NCBI GenBank assembly: GCA_948567375.1 | Contig: OX419759.1 | Location: 32,155,493-32,219,492, forward strand | Direction of reading: 5' to 3' | DNA from: Lunularia cruciata | Taxonomy: Eukaryota > Streptophyta > Marchantiopsida > Lunulariales > Lunulariaceae | DNA length: 64,000 nucleotides | Shown: piece by piece, positions 22,845 through 32,683 of the stretch | Position numbering within the stretch: the stretch's first letter is position 1 | Layout of the letters: every line of letters starts with the position of its first letter | The notes under the pieces: generated by a model | Told to the model about the DNA's origin: nothing | What the model saw: only the letters and a program-made list of their open reading frames with translations | The model's database searches: none | Program-made: the position numbers and the translations under genes

Positions 22845-25550
22845 ATTGGGCACTTGGCTGCTTGTGCTTAGATGGTTCTATTTGCCAATGGCTCGCACTT
22901 TTCACTCTTGCCTAGACAGCGGTCCCTTCTTAATGGTTTCTTGAGCTGGGTTTGTTCAAAAATTCTTGTTCATCAAGATCAACTAGCTAATGTTAAAATT
23001 CATAGGTGTTGGGCTTATACTTAATGGCACGGCGGTGAATTTTTCCTCAAGAGTCATAACCCTTTGCCCAGTGTAAGATCATCATGACCAGCCAGTGGGG
23101 AGGATCTGCCTTTGCAACATGATTGGGAGCTCCTAGAATAGAGTCCTCCCTTGACACTTTAATAGAATTAAATATTCACTTTTAACCTTGGAGAACTACA
23201 AATGCATCCCAAACCAAGCCTTTCAATTTACAATATTTGGAAGAAGTGATCATCTCCAATCCAAATAGTGATTAGACTTTGGTCTCCAACTGTCCAAGCA
23301 TAACAAAAGAATGGAATCAATCAAGTTTTAACCCCTATCTCTTACAATTTGTTGTTTTCCTGTTCTATCATAGCTATCTCATGAGTCACCCTTGGTCCTC
23401 TTTTTGTCCGGAAGATTCTCCTTGAGACTTCACCCTTCTATCTTTTTCCCTTCTTCTCACACTTTTCAGCAACATTTTAGCAGAAGTCTCTTCACCATCT
23501 AGCCTTCCCAACTCCTGCATCCACACTATTCCTTCCTATGAAATTCTCTCTTACCTCTTGAGCAGAAACCTTGACTGCCCAATCTTTCCAACTCTTGCAT
23601 CCATATTGTTCCTTCTTGCGAGGTTCTCTCCCCTTCTCTGGCTCTGTTCTCAGCCAAAGACCCTCTGAGGGAACACCCTTAAACCCTCCTGGTCACTTGA
23701 ACACTTTCCAAACCTCTTCATCTTCCGAAAACCCTATCACTATTACTCCTTTTTCTCCTAATCTCAGTCACATTTCCTTCAAGAATCCACTCTCCTTCTC
23801 CTCCTATCTCCTTACTGCCTTTTGCTTCCGTTGAATCTTACCACTTTCTTCTTGTCATTCTCTTGAAAACTCCTTACACCCTTTCTTGAAAACAAATCAC
23901 TTCTTGTCTTTTCCCAAAATCTCTCCCTTTCTTTCTCAAAAAGCAAATCTTGTTTTTCTCTCAAAATCTAACACTTTCTTCTCCAACTCTTCTCACTTCT
24001 TGTTGTTCTCCTAAAATCTCACACATTCTTCTCCCAACCAACTCACTTCCTGTTCTTCACATTCTTTTCTCTTAATGATAACACAATCTCCCAAAACATA
24101 CCTTTCTTGTCATTCTCCCGAAACTCCATACATCTTTTCTGGAGAAAAAAAAATCACTTCCTTCTCTTCTCCCAAAATTGTGTCACATTTTTTTTCCAAA
24201 ATCCGTTCACCTCTTGTCTTTCTCTTGAAACCCTCACATTCCTTTCTGAAAGCAAATCCCCCTACTGTCCTTCTTCCAAAACCCTCACATTCCTCTCCAA
24301 TCAAGTCAATTCCTGATTTTCTCCCAAAATTTCACATTCTCTTCAAACTGTTCACATCCTTCCTGAAAGCAAATCCTCCTATTGTCCTTCTTCCAAAACT
24401 CCCACATTCCTCTCCAACCAAGTCAATTTCTGATTTTCTCCCAAAAATTCACATTCTCTTCAAACTATTCACATCCTTCTTGAAACCAAATCCTCCCATT
24501 GTCCTTCTCTTGAAACCCTTACATTCCTCTCCAACAAAGTCACTTCCTGGGTTTGTCCCAAAACTTCTCTGTCCTCTCCAAACTCTTCTCACTTCATGTT
24601 CTTCTCTCAAAAATCCTCCTTCCTTCTTTCTCACTTCCTGTTTTCTCTCAAAACTCCACACATCCTTTCTTGAGAAAACACAAATCACTACCTTCTTTTC
24701 TCCCAAAATCGTTTCACATTCTTTTCCAAAAAAAAGTCACTCACCTCCTATCTCCCAAACCCTCATATTTTCCCGAAACTGCTCACCTCCTTCACAAAAA
24801 CAAATCGCACTCTTCCTTCACAAAATTTGCCTCCTCTTCTTCATTGTCTGCATGACCTTGCTTGTTTTCATTAACCTTGATTCTTCTCTACTGCTCAAGC
24901 CACTCCTAAAATCCTAAATCCTCTTTCTTCACCTCTCCATCCCTTTCCCTTCAAAATCCTTCCTTTTGATCTGTCTTGTCAATCCCTGATTTTTCCCTTT
25001 GATACATATCACTCAAAACTGCTCTATCATTTATTTTTTTCTTCCTTTGATTCCTCAGTTCCTTGTTATTGTTCTCCCCAAGTTCACTCCTCCACAAACT
25101 CATCTCTCTTCCTCAACTCCTCTTCACAATACCCTCTCTTCCTTCTCTTTTCTCCCAAAAACCCTTTCGATACTCTCTGTCTTTCTTCTTTTTTTCTTCT
25201 TTTTCTTTTTTCAGCAGACCTGTTCAGGGGTTTCTCTTGAAGCCCCAAAACCCCTTTCATTTTCCACTAACTAAAATACTCTTGAGATCCTAATAACATA
25301 AACAAACTACATCGTTTAAGTGACATGCAAATAAACCTTGAGCTTATGTAACAAAAAAGAAAATCCACCACTCAATTTCCTCCCTCCCTTAATACAAGAG
25401 AAAATCCTTGAGCTTACATGAACACAAAACAACTTCCAGTTTCACCATAACATAAAACCTCCCGAGTTCATTGGAACATGAAAAATGAAAGAAGAAGACT
25501 CACACCAACCGGCACCAATGGTACGTGTGGATTATTTTCCCTACAACAGC
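22845..25550. mobile_element. About 2.7-kb insertion of unknown type within element 1 integrase
   Basis: Comparison with element 2 shows that the integrase core should run straight from about 25,550 to 22,845, so the DNA between is inserted; exact ends are uncertain by about 15 bases. The plus strand is strongly pyrimidine-rich from 23,340 to 25,260, with tandem repeats and a (T,C)-rich run at about 25,185-25,215. On the minus strand the right end starts TGTTGTAGGGAAAATAATCC. No target duplication, transposase or reverse-transcriptase motif was seen. A non-autonomous LTR derivative is one possibility. Confidence 0.55.
24240..24600 (+). repeat. 117-bp tandem repeats, about three copies
   Basis: The block opening CTGAAAGCAAATCC recurs at about 24,246, 24,363 and 24,481 (CTTGAAACCAAATCC). 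Because 117 is a multiple of three the frame stays open, which explains the 280-codon open frame at 24075-24917 and its repeated 39-residue units (SFLKANPPTVLLPKP and so on). Nothing resembles a known protein and the sequence is low in complexity, so I do not call it a gene. Confidence 0.75.
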
Positions 25551-26079
25551 GGCAGCCCATGATGTTTGAATATATTGTCAAAGTAGAATTACGCCAAGGT
25601 TGGAGCATACACAATATCAATTGTTGGTGCTAGATGGAATTTTTTTACTAAGCTTATCCACAAACACCATCCTTGTTGTTTGACATTGCTTTGTCTTGGG
25701 CAAGGAGGTGATGAGATCTAAGCTCACATGTTTCTAATGAGTAGACAAAATGGGGAGTGGTTGAAGGAGTCCACTTGGTTTCTGGTCACTAGCCTTGTTA
25801 CGTTGGCAACTCTCACATGATTGGACAAACTCCCAAACATCTTGTGCCTTGTTGGGCCACCACCATTGGCGTTGGAGGGTACCCAAGGTCTTGTCCATAC
25901 CCATGTGACCAACTATTGGTATCATGGGCTTCTTGAAGGCACACAAGTTGGAGATCACCTTTGGTTGGAACATAGATCCGGTCCTCATACAATAGAAGAC
26001 CTTCCTTGAAAGAGAAGATGTTGTACTCCTTATTGCATGCTATAAGACAAACATGTACCATTTAGAAGAAGGGATCTTG

Positions 26080-26713
26080 TTGTAGAGTTGACCAAAACTT
26101 GTTTTGGACCTTACAGTCAATTGACACCATCATAATTGTCACCATGATCAGAGGAAGAGATTTCAAATTAGGTCATTGTGATAGAGCATCAGGGATGATA
26201 TGAAACCAACCTAGTTTGTACTCAAGTTTAATGTCAAACAATTGGAGTTGCTCCTCTGTGAGACTAGACCAAGTGTGGAGACCTCAATGGGAGGAGCAAC
26301 TCCAATTGTTTAGGGTGTAGAAATCTTGGTCTAGTCTCACACTGCAGGTGTGAGACTAGACCAAGTGTGGAGTTGTTCTAAGTGTAAGGCCTGCAACAAT
26401 GGTTTATGATCAATTTGCATGATCACTTGTTTCCCCAAGAGATAATATCTCCATACCTTGGTGGTATATACCATTGCAAGTTGTTCTTGATCTCAAGCAG
26501 AGTAATTTCTTTTAGCCGTATTTAGTAAGAAAGACACAAAGGCAATGGGATGAGTCCATTTGGGAATTCTTGTTGCAACATGGCTCCAATTGCAAAGTTA
26601 GAAGCATCAAAATAAACCACACATGGTAGTTGAGGATCATGTGGTTGAAGAATTGATCTTAATATACCATATGTTTCAACTTCTAGAATGCTTCTTTGTG
26701 CTTGGTGGTCCAC
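26080..26713 (-). pseudogene. Element 1 RNase H region
   Basis: LPCVVYFDASNFAIGAMLQQ (26,560-26,640) is the first RNase H motif, with the catalytic Asp in FDAS. Downstream the region is scrambled by two overlapping inverted repeats at 26236-26372. Confidence 0.75.
26236..26372. repeat. Two linked inverted repeats (template-switch type)
   Basis: 26236-26255 is the reverse complement of 26292-26311 (20 bp). 26325-26342 is the reverse complement of 26348-26365 (18 bp, spacer TGCAG). A 24-base segment at 26257-26280 is also repeated directly at 26349-26372. Confidence 0.88.
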
Positions 26714-27625
26714 TAGAAGCTTGAGTTCTTCACCAAGAGGTCAATCAATGGTGCAACCATATGAGCATAATAGTGGATGAACCGTCCATAAAAATTGGCC
26801 AATCCATTAAATGCCCATACTTCTATAGCATCCTTTGGAGTAGGCCCATCAGTAATGGTCTTGATTTTCTCCTCTTCAATCTCAATCTCCTCCAATGAGA
26901 TCTTGTGACCCAAGAAGGTAATTTCTTTTTGCCAAAAGGCACAATTCGACTTCTTGTAGTAAAATTTCCATTGTTGTAGTTTTCTTAGGAGTTCTTGCAC
27001 ATGATTCACATGTTCTACCTTTGTCTTGCTATAGATTAAGATATCATCCAAGAACACCAACACATACCGATCCAATAGTCCATCCAACACTTGATGCATC
27101 TAATCCATGAAGACTGTTGGAGCATTAGTGAGGCCGAAAGGTAGAACTCTCTACTCAAAATGCCCATAATTTGTGCAAAAGGCAATCTTTTGCACATCCT
27201 CACTATCAATGAAGGTTTGCCCATAGCCATTGCAAAGATCTAACTTGGAAAAGTATTGTTGCTCCACTCAATTGATCAAGCAAGTCATTGATCCAAGGCA
27301 AGGGATATGCATTCTTCATTGTTTGCTTATTGAGCCCACAATAATCAATATAGAAATAAAGTCCTCCATCTTTCTTTGGAATAAATAGTATTGGTGCTCC
27401 CCAAGGAGAGGTACTATGTCGTGTGAAGTCCTTCTCCAACAACTCCATTAGTGTTATTTGCAACTCCTCCAACTCCTTTGGTGAGAGCCAACAGATTGGT
27501 CTACTCATTGGAGTACTCCTTGGCAATAATTCAATCTTGAACGGCATACCACAATCGGAGGGTAATCCCTTTGGCAGACCATCCAAAAACATGTCTACAA
27601 ACTTCTGAAATATCTTATCAACCAT
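26713..27625 (-). pseudogene. Element 1 reverse transcriptase
   Basis: Two frames (27625-27206 and 27099-26713) give the fingers and palm motifs: SPWGAPILFIPKKDGG, DYCGLNKQT, YPLPWINDLLDQLSGAT, and the catalytic VFLDDILIYS followed by KCNFAFW-like and EITFLGHKIS motifs. The YVDD box is FLDD, usual for plant gypsy elements. A frameshift near 27,100-27,230 breaks the protein. Confidence 0.9.
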
Positions 27626-28017
27626 TGCTTGATGAGGCTCTTGGCCCTTCTTAGATTATCCTTGTGCAATCGGTTTAATCCACATTGCAAAAATATATTT
27701 CTCTTCCTCCAAAGCTTGCTCTGTGGTTGCTTCAATAACAAACTTCCCATCTAGGGACTCATCTTTCTTCAAAACTTGTTCCATGGCTGCTTCCTTGGCA
27801 AACTACCCATCTTGGGACTCATCTCCCTTTAAGGCTTGCTCTATGGATACCTTCTTGACAAACTTCCCATCTTGGGACTGACTATTCTTAGGTGTTTGAC
27901 TTAGAATTGCCAGACAACCTAATTGGAAATTCTTATCTTGGTGTTGTACTTGAATTTTTTTTGGTCCAATTAAATTGAACCTTATGATGTTCAAACCAAG
28001 ATAGTCCTAGAATGACA

Positions 28018-28314
28018 TCATAGTGTAGAGGTGCCACTACAAACCCTCATACACTCCAAATACTCCTTCCCAATCTTGAAGGTAACAAGATGCGATGTAT
28101 GGAATGTAGAACCCTTTCTACCATTTTCCATCATCAATCTACTTCCAATTACTAGCTTGGTATGAATACACAATTCATTTGCTACTTGTATAGATATGCA
28201 ATTCTCTGCACTTCCAAAATCAACCAAAATACTACAACCCCAATTAGATATTGTACCTTGCAAGTGAAGCAAACTTCCATAGGTTGAGCCTTCAATCTCA
28301 TTGGAACTAATCAA
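28018..28314 (-). pseudogene. Element 1 retropepsin-like protease
   Basis: An open stretch contains ILVDFGSAENCIS, the aspartic-protease active-site loop (normally D-S/T-G), with the middle residue changed to Phe. IGSRLMMENGRKGS follows, as in the flap region. The related stretch in element 2 lies at 40195-40470. Confidence 0.75.
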
Positions 28315-28330
28315 ACTCCCAATAGGTGGC

Positions 28331-29300
28331 TCAAAATCTCCTATTGGGATTCCTCATTTCCTTGATCATTCCACTCCACAAACTCAATTTGTACAATTTG
28401 TCAAGGCCGCCCATTCCTAAGTGGACATTCAACAATGCAATGTCCAACTTGGCGACAATAAAATAACCACCATTTTGTTGCAATCTTTCTCTATCCACTA
28501 TACCAAGTGGTCTCCATTGGATAGCATCAATCTCCATTGGTGTTGGTTCCTCCACCCGTGCGTAGTGTACTAGGAATCTTTCTATAGGTCAAGGTCGAGA
28601 CCAAGTTGTTGCAACAAAGAAATCAAAGCACTCAACCAATTGTATGGCTTCTTCCACATTTAGTGGTTCCCGCATGGTCACCTCCAATTTGATTTGTGAC
28701 TTCAATCCCCTCACAAATCAATCCAAAACTTCACCTTCTTGTATATTTGGAATTTGTAGGATGATGTTTTGAAATTGTGTGATGTAGCTTCCTATAAAGC
28801 CAATCTGCTTCAATTATGTCAATTTAGCTTGTGCGGCTAAGATGGTATTTATAGTTTGAAATTGATCAAGTATTGCATCTTTGAATTCTACCCATGTCAA
28901 GATTGGTGCAAAAATTTATCATTCAACTAACTCCACTCAAAATCATCACCAAAGTTTTGCCACACCATCCAATTGGCTAGAAGCCAAGCAAATTTTTTTA
29001 CGTTCATCTTGAAGATTGGTAACTTCAAAGTAACATTTGCGATCAAACACAAAATTCTCAACTATACCTAAAAGATTCTTGCCTTCAAACACCTTGGGTT
29101 TTAGAAATTGGATTTGATATTCTCCATCTCGAACTGGTGCTCTCTCTATGTGTTTTTGTTATTGTTGCTCTCATTCATCCAACAATTGAGTCAAGTGCTC
29201 AATTTGTTGTTGCATAGCAATGGTACGTCTGGTTTTGCCATCATTGCTACTACTCTATCCTACTACTCCAAATTTATCTAATTTCTTAACACATAGATGC
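28331..29300 (-). pseudogene. Element 1 gag remnant
   Basis: Decayed gag region. Near 28,430-28,480 one frame reads FYCRQVGHCIVEC, a nucleocapsid CCHC knuckle whose first Cys is lost. In element 2 the same knuckle is intact. The preceding EIDAIQ segment is shared with element 2 (EIDNIQ). Stops and frame changes lie across the whole region. Confidence 0.65.
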
Positions 29301-29502
29301 AACACATCCACCATTCTCCATAAGTTACAATTGGAAGTATTAAGGGTTCCTTAGATAAGGTGATCATATGAAGAAAATCTTGTCCAAAGCGTAATGGTGA
29401 TGAATTGTGTGAAATAATGTTTGGATAATACCTGGATACAAAAATCCCAATGAATTGGTGGAAGTGGATTTGGTGGTTCATAAATTCCATCCATCCCATT
29501 CT

Positions 29503-29516
29503 TGCTTTGATTCCAA
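29503..29516 (-). other. Element 1, primer-binding site
   Basis: Directly next to the 5' LTR the minus strand reads TTGGAATCAAAGCA. This resembles the TGGTATCAGAGC site complementary to initiator methionine tRNA used by many plant retroelements, with a few changes. The same place in elements 2 and 3 reads TTGGTGTCAAAG and CTAGTATCAAAG. Confidence 0.7.
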
Positions 29517-29947
29517 TGTAAAAGACCAAGATCAAAGAGAGATATAGGAAATAATGGAATGGAGAAATGGGAGAAATTGGAGAATGGAAGATCACATTGG
29601 GCCACTTGAATATGAGTAAACTCCAAATGCCTAGCATGAGTTTTAGCTCTTGTATTTATAGGATCTTATAATGCTCTTGAGAAGCTTCCTTGAGCCTCTT
29701 TCTTGGAGTGCAAGCCATGTTAATCGGGAAGCTTCTCAAGAAGCTTCCTTCTAGAAGTTGCTTACTTGGCATGCAAGCTAAGGTAGTTGCTTCCTTCTAG
29801 AAACTATCTACTTGGGGTGCGAGCTAAGCTAGCCAGGAAGCTTCCTAAGAAGCTTCATAGATACTTCTAGAATATTCTAGGTTAATTTGTCTTATTTTTT
29901 GCTTTGTTAGCACTTCTAACTTCGTTGTTAAACTCCATATTGTTACA
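29517..29947 (-). repeat. Element 1, 5' LTR
   Basis: 431 bp. In minus orientation it opens TGTAACAATATGG and ends TCTTTTACA. It has a TATA box (CCTATAAATA, 29662-29653) and, upstream in U3, arrays of GAAnnTTC and TTCnnGAA units. These include a 13-base TTCTAGAATATTC at 29865-29877 and a cluster at 29728-29756. Confidence 0.92.
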
Positions 29948-31854
29948 TTTTATGTGTTATCAACTAATTTGGTCTATATATCCTTAGTAATCTTTAGGAG
30001 AAAGGACCTCAAAATTCCTAAATCATATTTTTTAACTTCTATATTCAAAATTTAAGTTTCCAAACTATATAACCTTAATGTACAAATTTTGAACCAAGAA
30101 TTAAGCTATTATTTCTTAGTTTGTTTATGTACTTTCTGAGTTTCAAATCTAAATTAAACTCTCAACATTAATTTGATATAATTTAACTTTAAATCTAGCT
30201 ATTATTTGAAGCAATTTCTTGATTCCTAGCCTTGAATACTTGCTTGTTTTTGTTCAATATGGTTCAAGAGTACGTGCAACTTCCAAGGGACCAAGATAGA
30301 CTATGTGTCTATTATTAGAAAAGTTCATTTTCTATGATGTAGATTCTTCCTAAATTTAAAAAATTTAAAAACTTTGAGAATTCTTCATGGAATAAGGCAT
30401 GGAGAATAAGTTGTTGACAATATCATGACCAAGTATGATAGCTCACATGTCCATGATTTGATTTAAGTTACAATCATTAAGAGTTTAGAAAATAAGTCTT
30501 ATGTTCTTGCTTAGTCTTACATATGAAGCTTTGTCTAACCAAAAATTAATAGGAATTATATTCATCTTCAAAAAAAGTATTATTAAGTGTCTAAGTTAAT
30601 AATTGTATCTATGGAACCTTCATTTGAACTAAGTGAAATATTATTAAGTTTTTATAAGCTCTTTTATTTAATCTGGACCAACAAAGAGGATTACTATTGA
30701 CCTCTTTTTCATATTTAACACCATTAAGAAGGAAGTGTTATATGTTATTGAGATGATTGCATATACAGGACAATCCTTATCAATGATATTCATGAGCTTG
30801 TACATAAGATCATCCTTACAAATAATATTTAGGAGCTAACACAAAACAAGATCATCCTCAAAGACAAAATTGAGATGGTATGCATATACAAGATAACCTT
30901 TAATAGTAGCAAGGTGATATAGATCTATCAAGAGCCTTAGAAAAGTTGAACTTCCCAAAACCATATGTTTGGATGTTGGATCTTTGCTTTGATATCTAGA
31001 CTTGTTTGCGCACTTAGAGAGCATGCAAATATTGTATTATAATGGAGAAGTTGCTAGATCTTTGCCTCGGTCTGGAGACTTGTTTGTGCACTTAGAGCAT
31101 GCAAACATTGTATTATAATGGAGATCTTTGTCATATACCTTGCCTTGCAATGGAACTTATCAAATACTTTATTTGATTAAATCAAGGTAATCAATAAAAA
31201 CATGTCCTCACAGCAAGGATATAAGCACATAAAATATGAAGGTCTAGATGCTTCAAATATCGAGAAGGTAACTTTTGCAGGTGTATTAGGAGTAGAGTAA
31301 ATACCTATAGATCTAAAGGAAGAAGATTTTGTCCTTGAGAGAGAAGTTTAAGATCTTCCAAAGAAGTAGGTGAAGGAAGACACAACAGATATATGATAAA
31401 TAAATAAAATTCTGAAAACTTGTTACTTATTATGCTCCATTTTTTGTATACTTCATATACATGTACATTGATTTTAAATAACTTTAAAGATAAACTTTAT
31501 TGTGTTATAAAATATTATACCGTTTGATATTGTAGACCCCAATTTCCTTGGCATAAGCAACTATGTAGAGTATGCAAGGCATGGCTTGATACTTTATAAT
31601 GATTCTATAAAAATACTATCAAATTTTAATTACCATTATACATATATTAAGCATTAGATTCTGTTTGTTCTCTGCAAATAACTAAATTACTACAAAATAA
31701 TATTATCAAATTACTCAACCTAATATTGGTAAAATAGCCAGTAATATACAACAACTAGGAACAATTTTTTTGTAATCAGTAATTGTAGTTCTAAATTGGA
31801 ACAAACAGATGCAGTTTCTTCTGAAATTTAGTATTTGTTAATATTATATCTTCC

Positions 31855-31858
<4 letters not shown>

Positions 31859-31926
<68 letters not shown>
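31859..31926. repeat. (TA)n microsatellite
   Basis: About 34 uninterrupted TA units. Confidence 0.95.
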
Positions 31927-31928
<2 letters not shown>

Positions 31929-32176
31929 TCAAGATTAATGAAATTAATTTTTTTTTGAAAAATTAATTCTACAAATACATAAATTAAAATCTTTCATTTT
32001 TCTCAACTTAAATTTACATCATACTCAAGCAAAGAACAACTTTATAAGTCCATTAGTTATGTATTATTTAAAAAGGTAATTAATTTATTATTGCTCCATA
32101 TTTATTCAATGTTTCTGGTCCATGATAATATACCTTCCAGGTTCAATCTAAAATAATTATCAGAGAATAGAGATCA

Positions 32177-32223
32177 GGAAGGAATAGAGATCCTCATTTA
32201 TTATGAGGATCTCTATTCCTTCC
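32177..32223. repeat. Perfect 21-bp hairpin with 5-base loop
   Basis: The arms 32177-32197 and 32203-32223 are exact reverse complements; the loop is TTATT. It lies in AT-rich DNA with no gene nearby. Confidence 0.92.
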
Positions 32224-32639
32224 TTTATTCTCAATTAGATAAATAAAGGATATATCTCATTCCATATGAATGAATTTTAATTTCCTTTTTCTTCGATAAT
32301 TTTACTTCAACAAACCTCTTTGCTAACATTCTTTGCACACTCTTTTTTATCTCTTGATTTTAATTGTCATTGAGATTACAAATTACCTTAAAATACTTTT
32401 AATAAATCATTGGTGTTTTCATATTTCTTTGTCTAATTCTAAATTGATTTTATCAGATTGCTTGCTTATGTACATGGTGTAGTTTCTTATTTTAAAATTT
32501 AAAATTTAGCTCAATTAATAAATGTATTATATGAATAACCATACATCTATATTTATGCTAAATTAATTTCAGATAATTTAAAGAATATAAGTAACAATGT
32601 ATCAAATTCATTGTAAACAATTTTAAGAAAGATATTTAT

Positions 32640-32682
<43 letters not shown>
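32640..32682. repeat. (AAT)n microsatellite
   Basis: About 14 uninterrupted trinucleotide units. Confidence 0.93.

Positions 32683-32683
<1 letters not shown>

Larger units (their letters stand above)
22120..26061 (-). pseudogene. Element 1 integrase, split by an insertion
   Basis: The zinc-binding domain is at 26061-25734 (GHMGMDKTLGTLQRQWWWP, then CESCQRNKASDQKP). The start of the core (KHVSLDLITSLP, MVFVDKLSKKI) lies at 25,735-25,560. The core is then cut. It resumes at about 22,845 with LILDRDPCFIGKFW and LGTKLALSTAYHP, and ends with FVNIHHTNWDECL and ELACNNSKQAS. The C-terminal domain at 22342-22136 reads WIGPFDVTQIVSLVAYRL and HCVFHISKLK. Element 2 carries the same stretch uninterrupted, which shows what is inserted here. 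Confidence 0.88.
21478..29952 (-). mobile_element. Element 1: full-length Ty3/gypsy chromovirus-type LTR retrotransposon with target duplication
   Basis: Two direct LTRs (21483-21889 and 29517-29947), each with TGTAACA-type and CTTTTACA-type ends in minus-strand orientation, enclose a minus-strand polyprotein region. The 5-bp flanks are identical (TTTTA at 21478-21482 and 29948-29952), so this is one insertion. The order from the 5' LTR is primer-binding site, gag remnant with zinc knuckle, protease, reverse transcriptase, RNase H, integrase with H2C2 zinc finger, integrase C-terminal domain and chromodomain. That is the Ty3/gypsy order, and the chromodomain places it with chromoviruses. Many stops and frameshifts show it is dead. 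The two LTRs differ by scattered substitutions and indels, so it is not recent. A 2.7-kb insert splits the integrase core. Confidence 0.93.

Noticed and set aside
31859-32682. CRISPR-like or satellite array
   Set aside because: Only simple TA and AAT microsatellites and a hairpin; no regular spacers.
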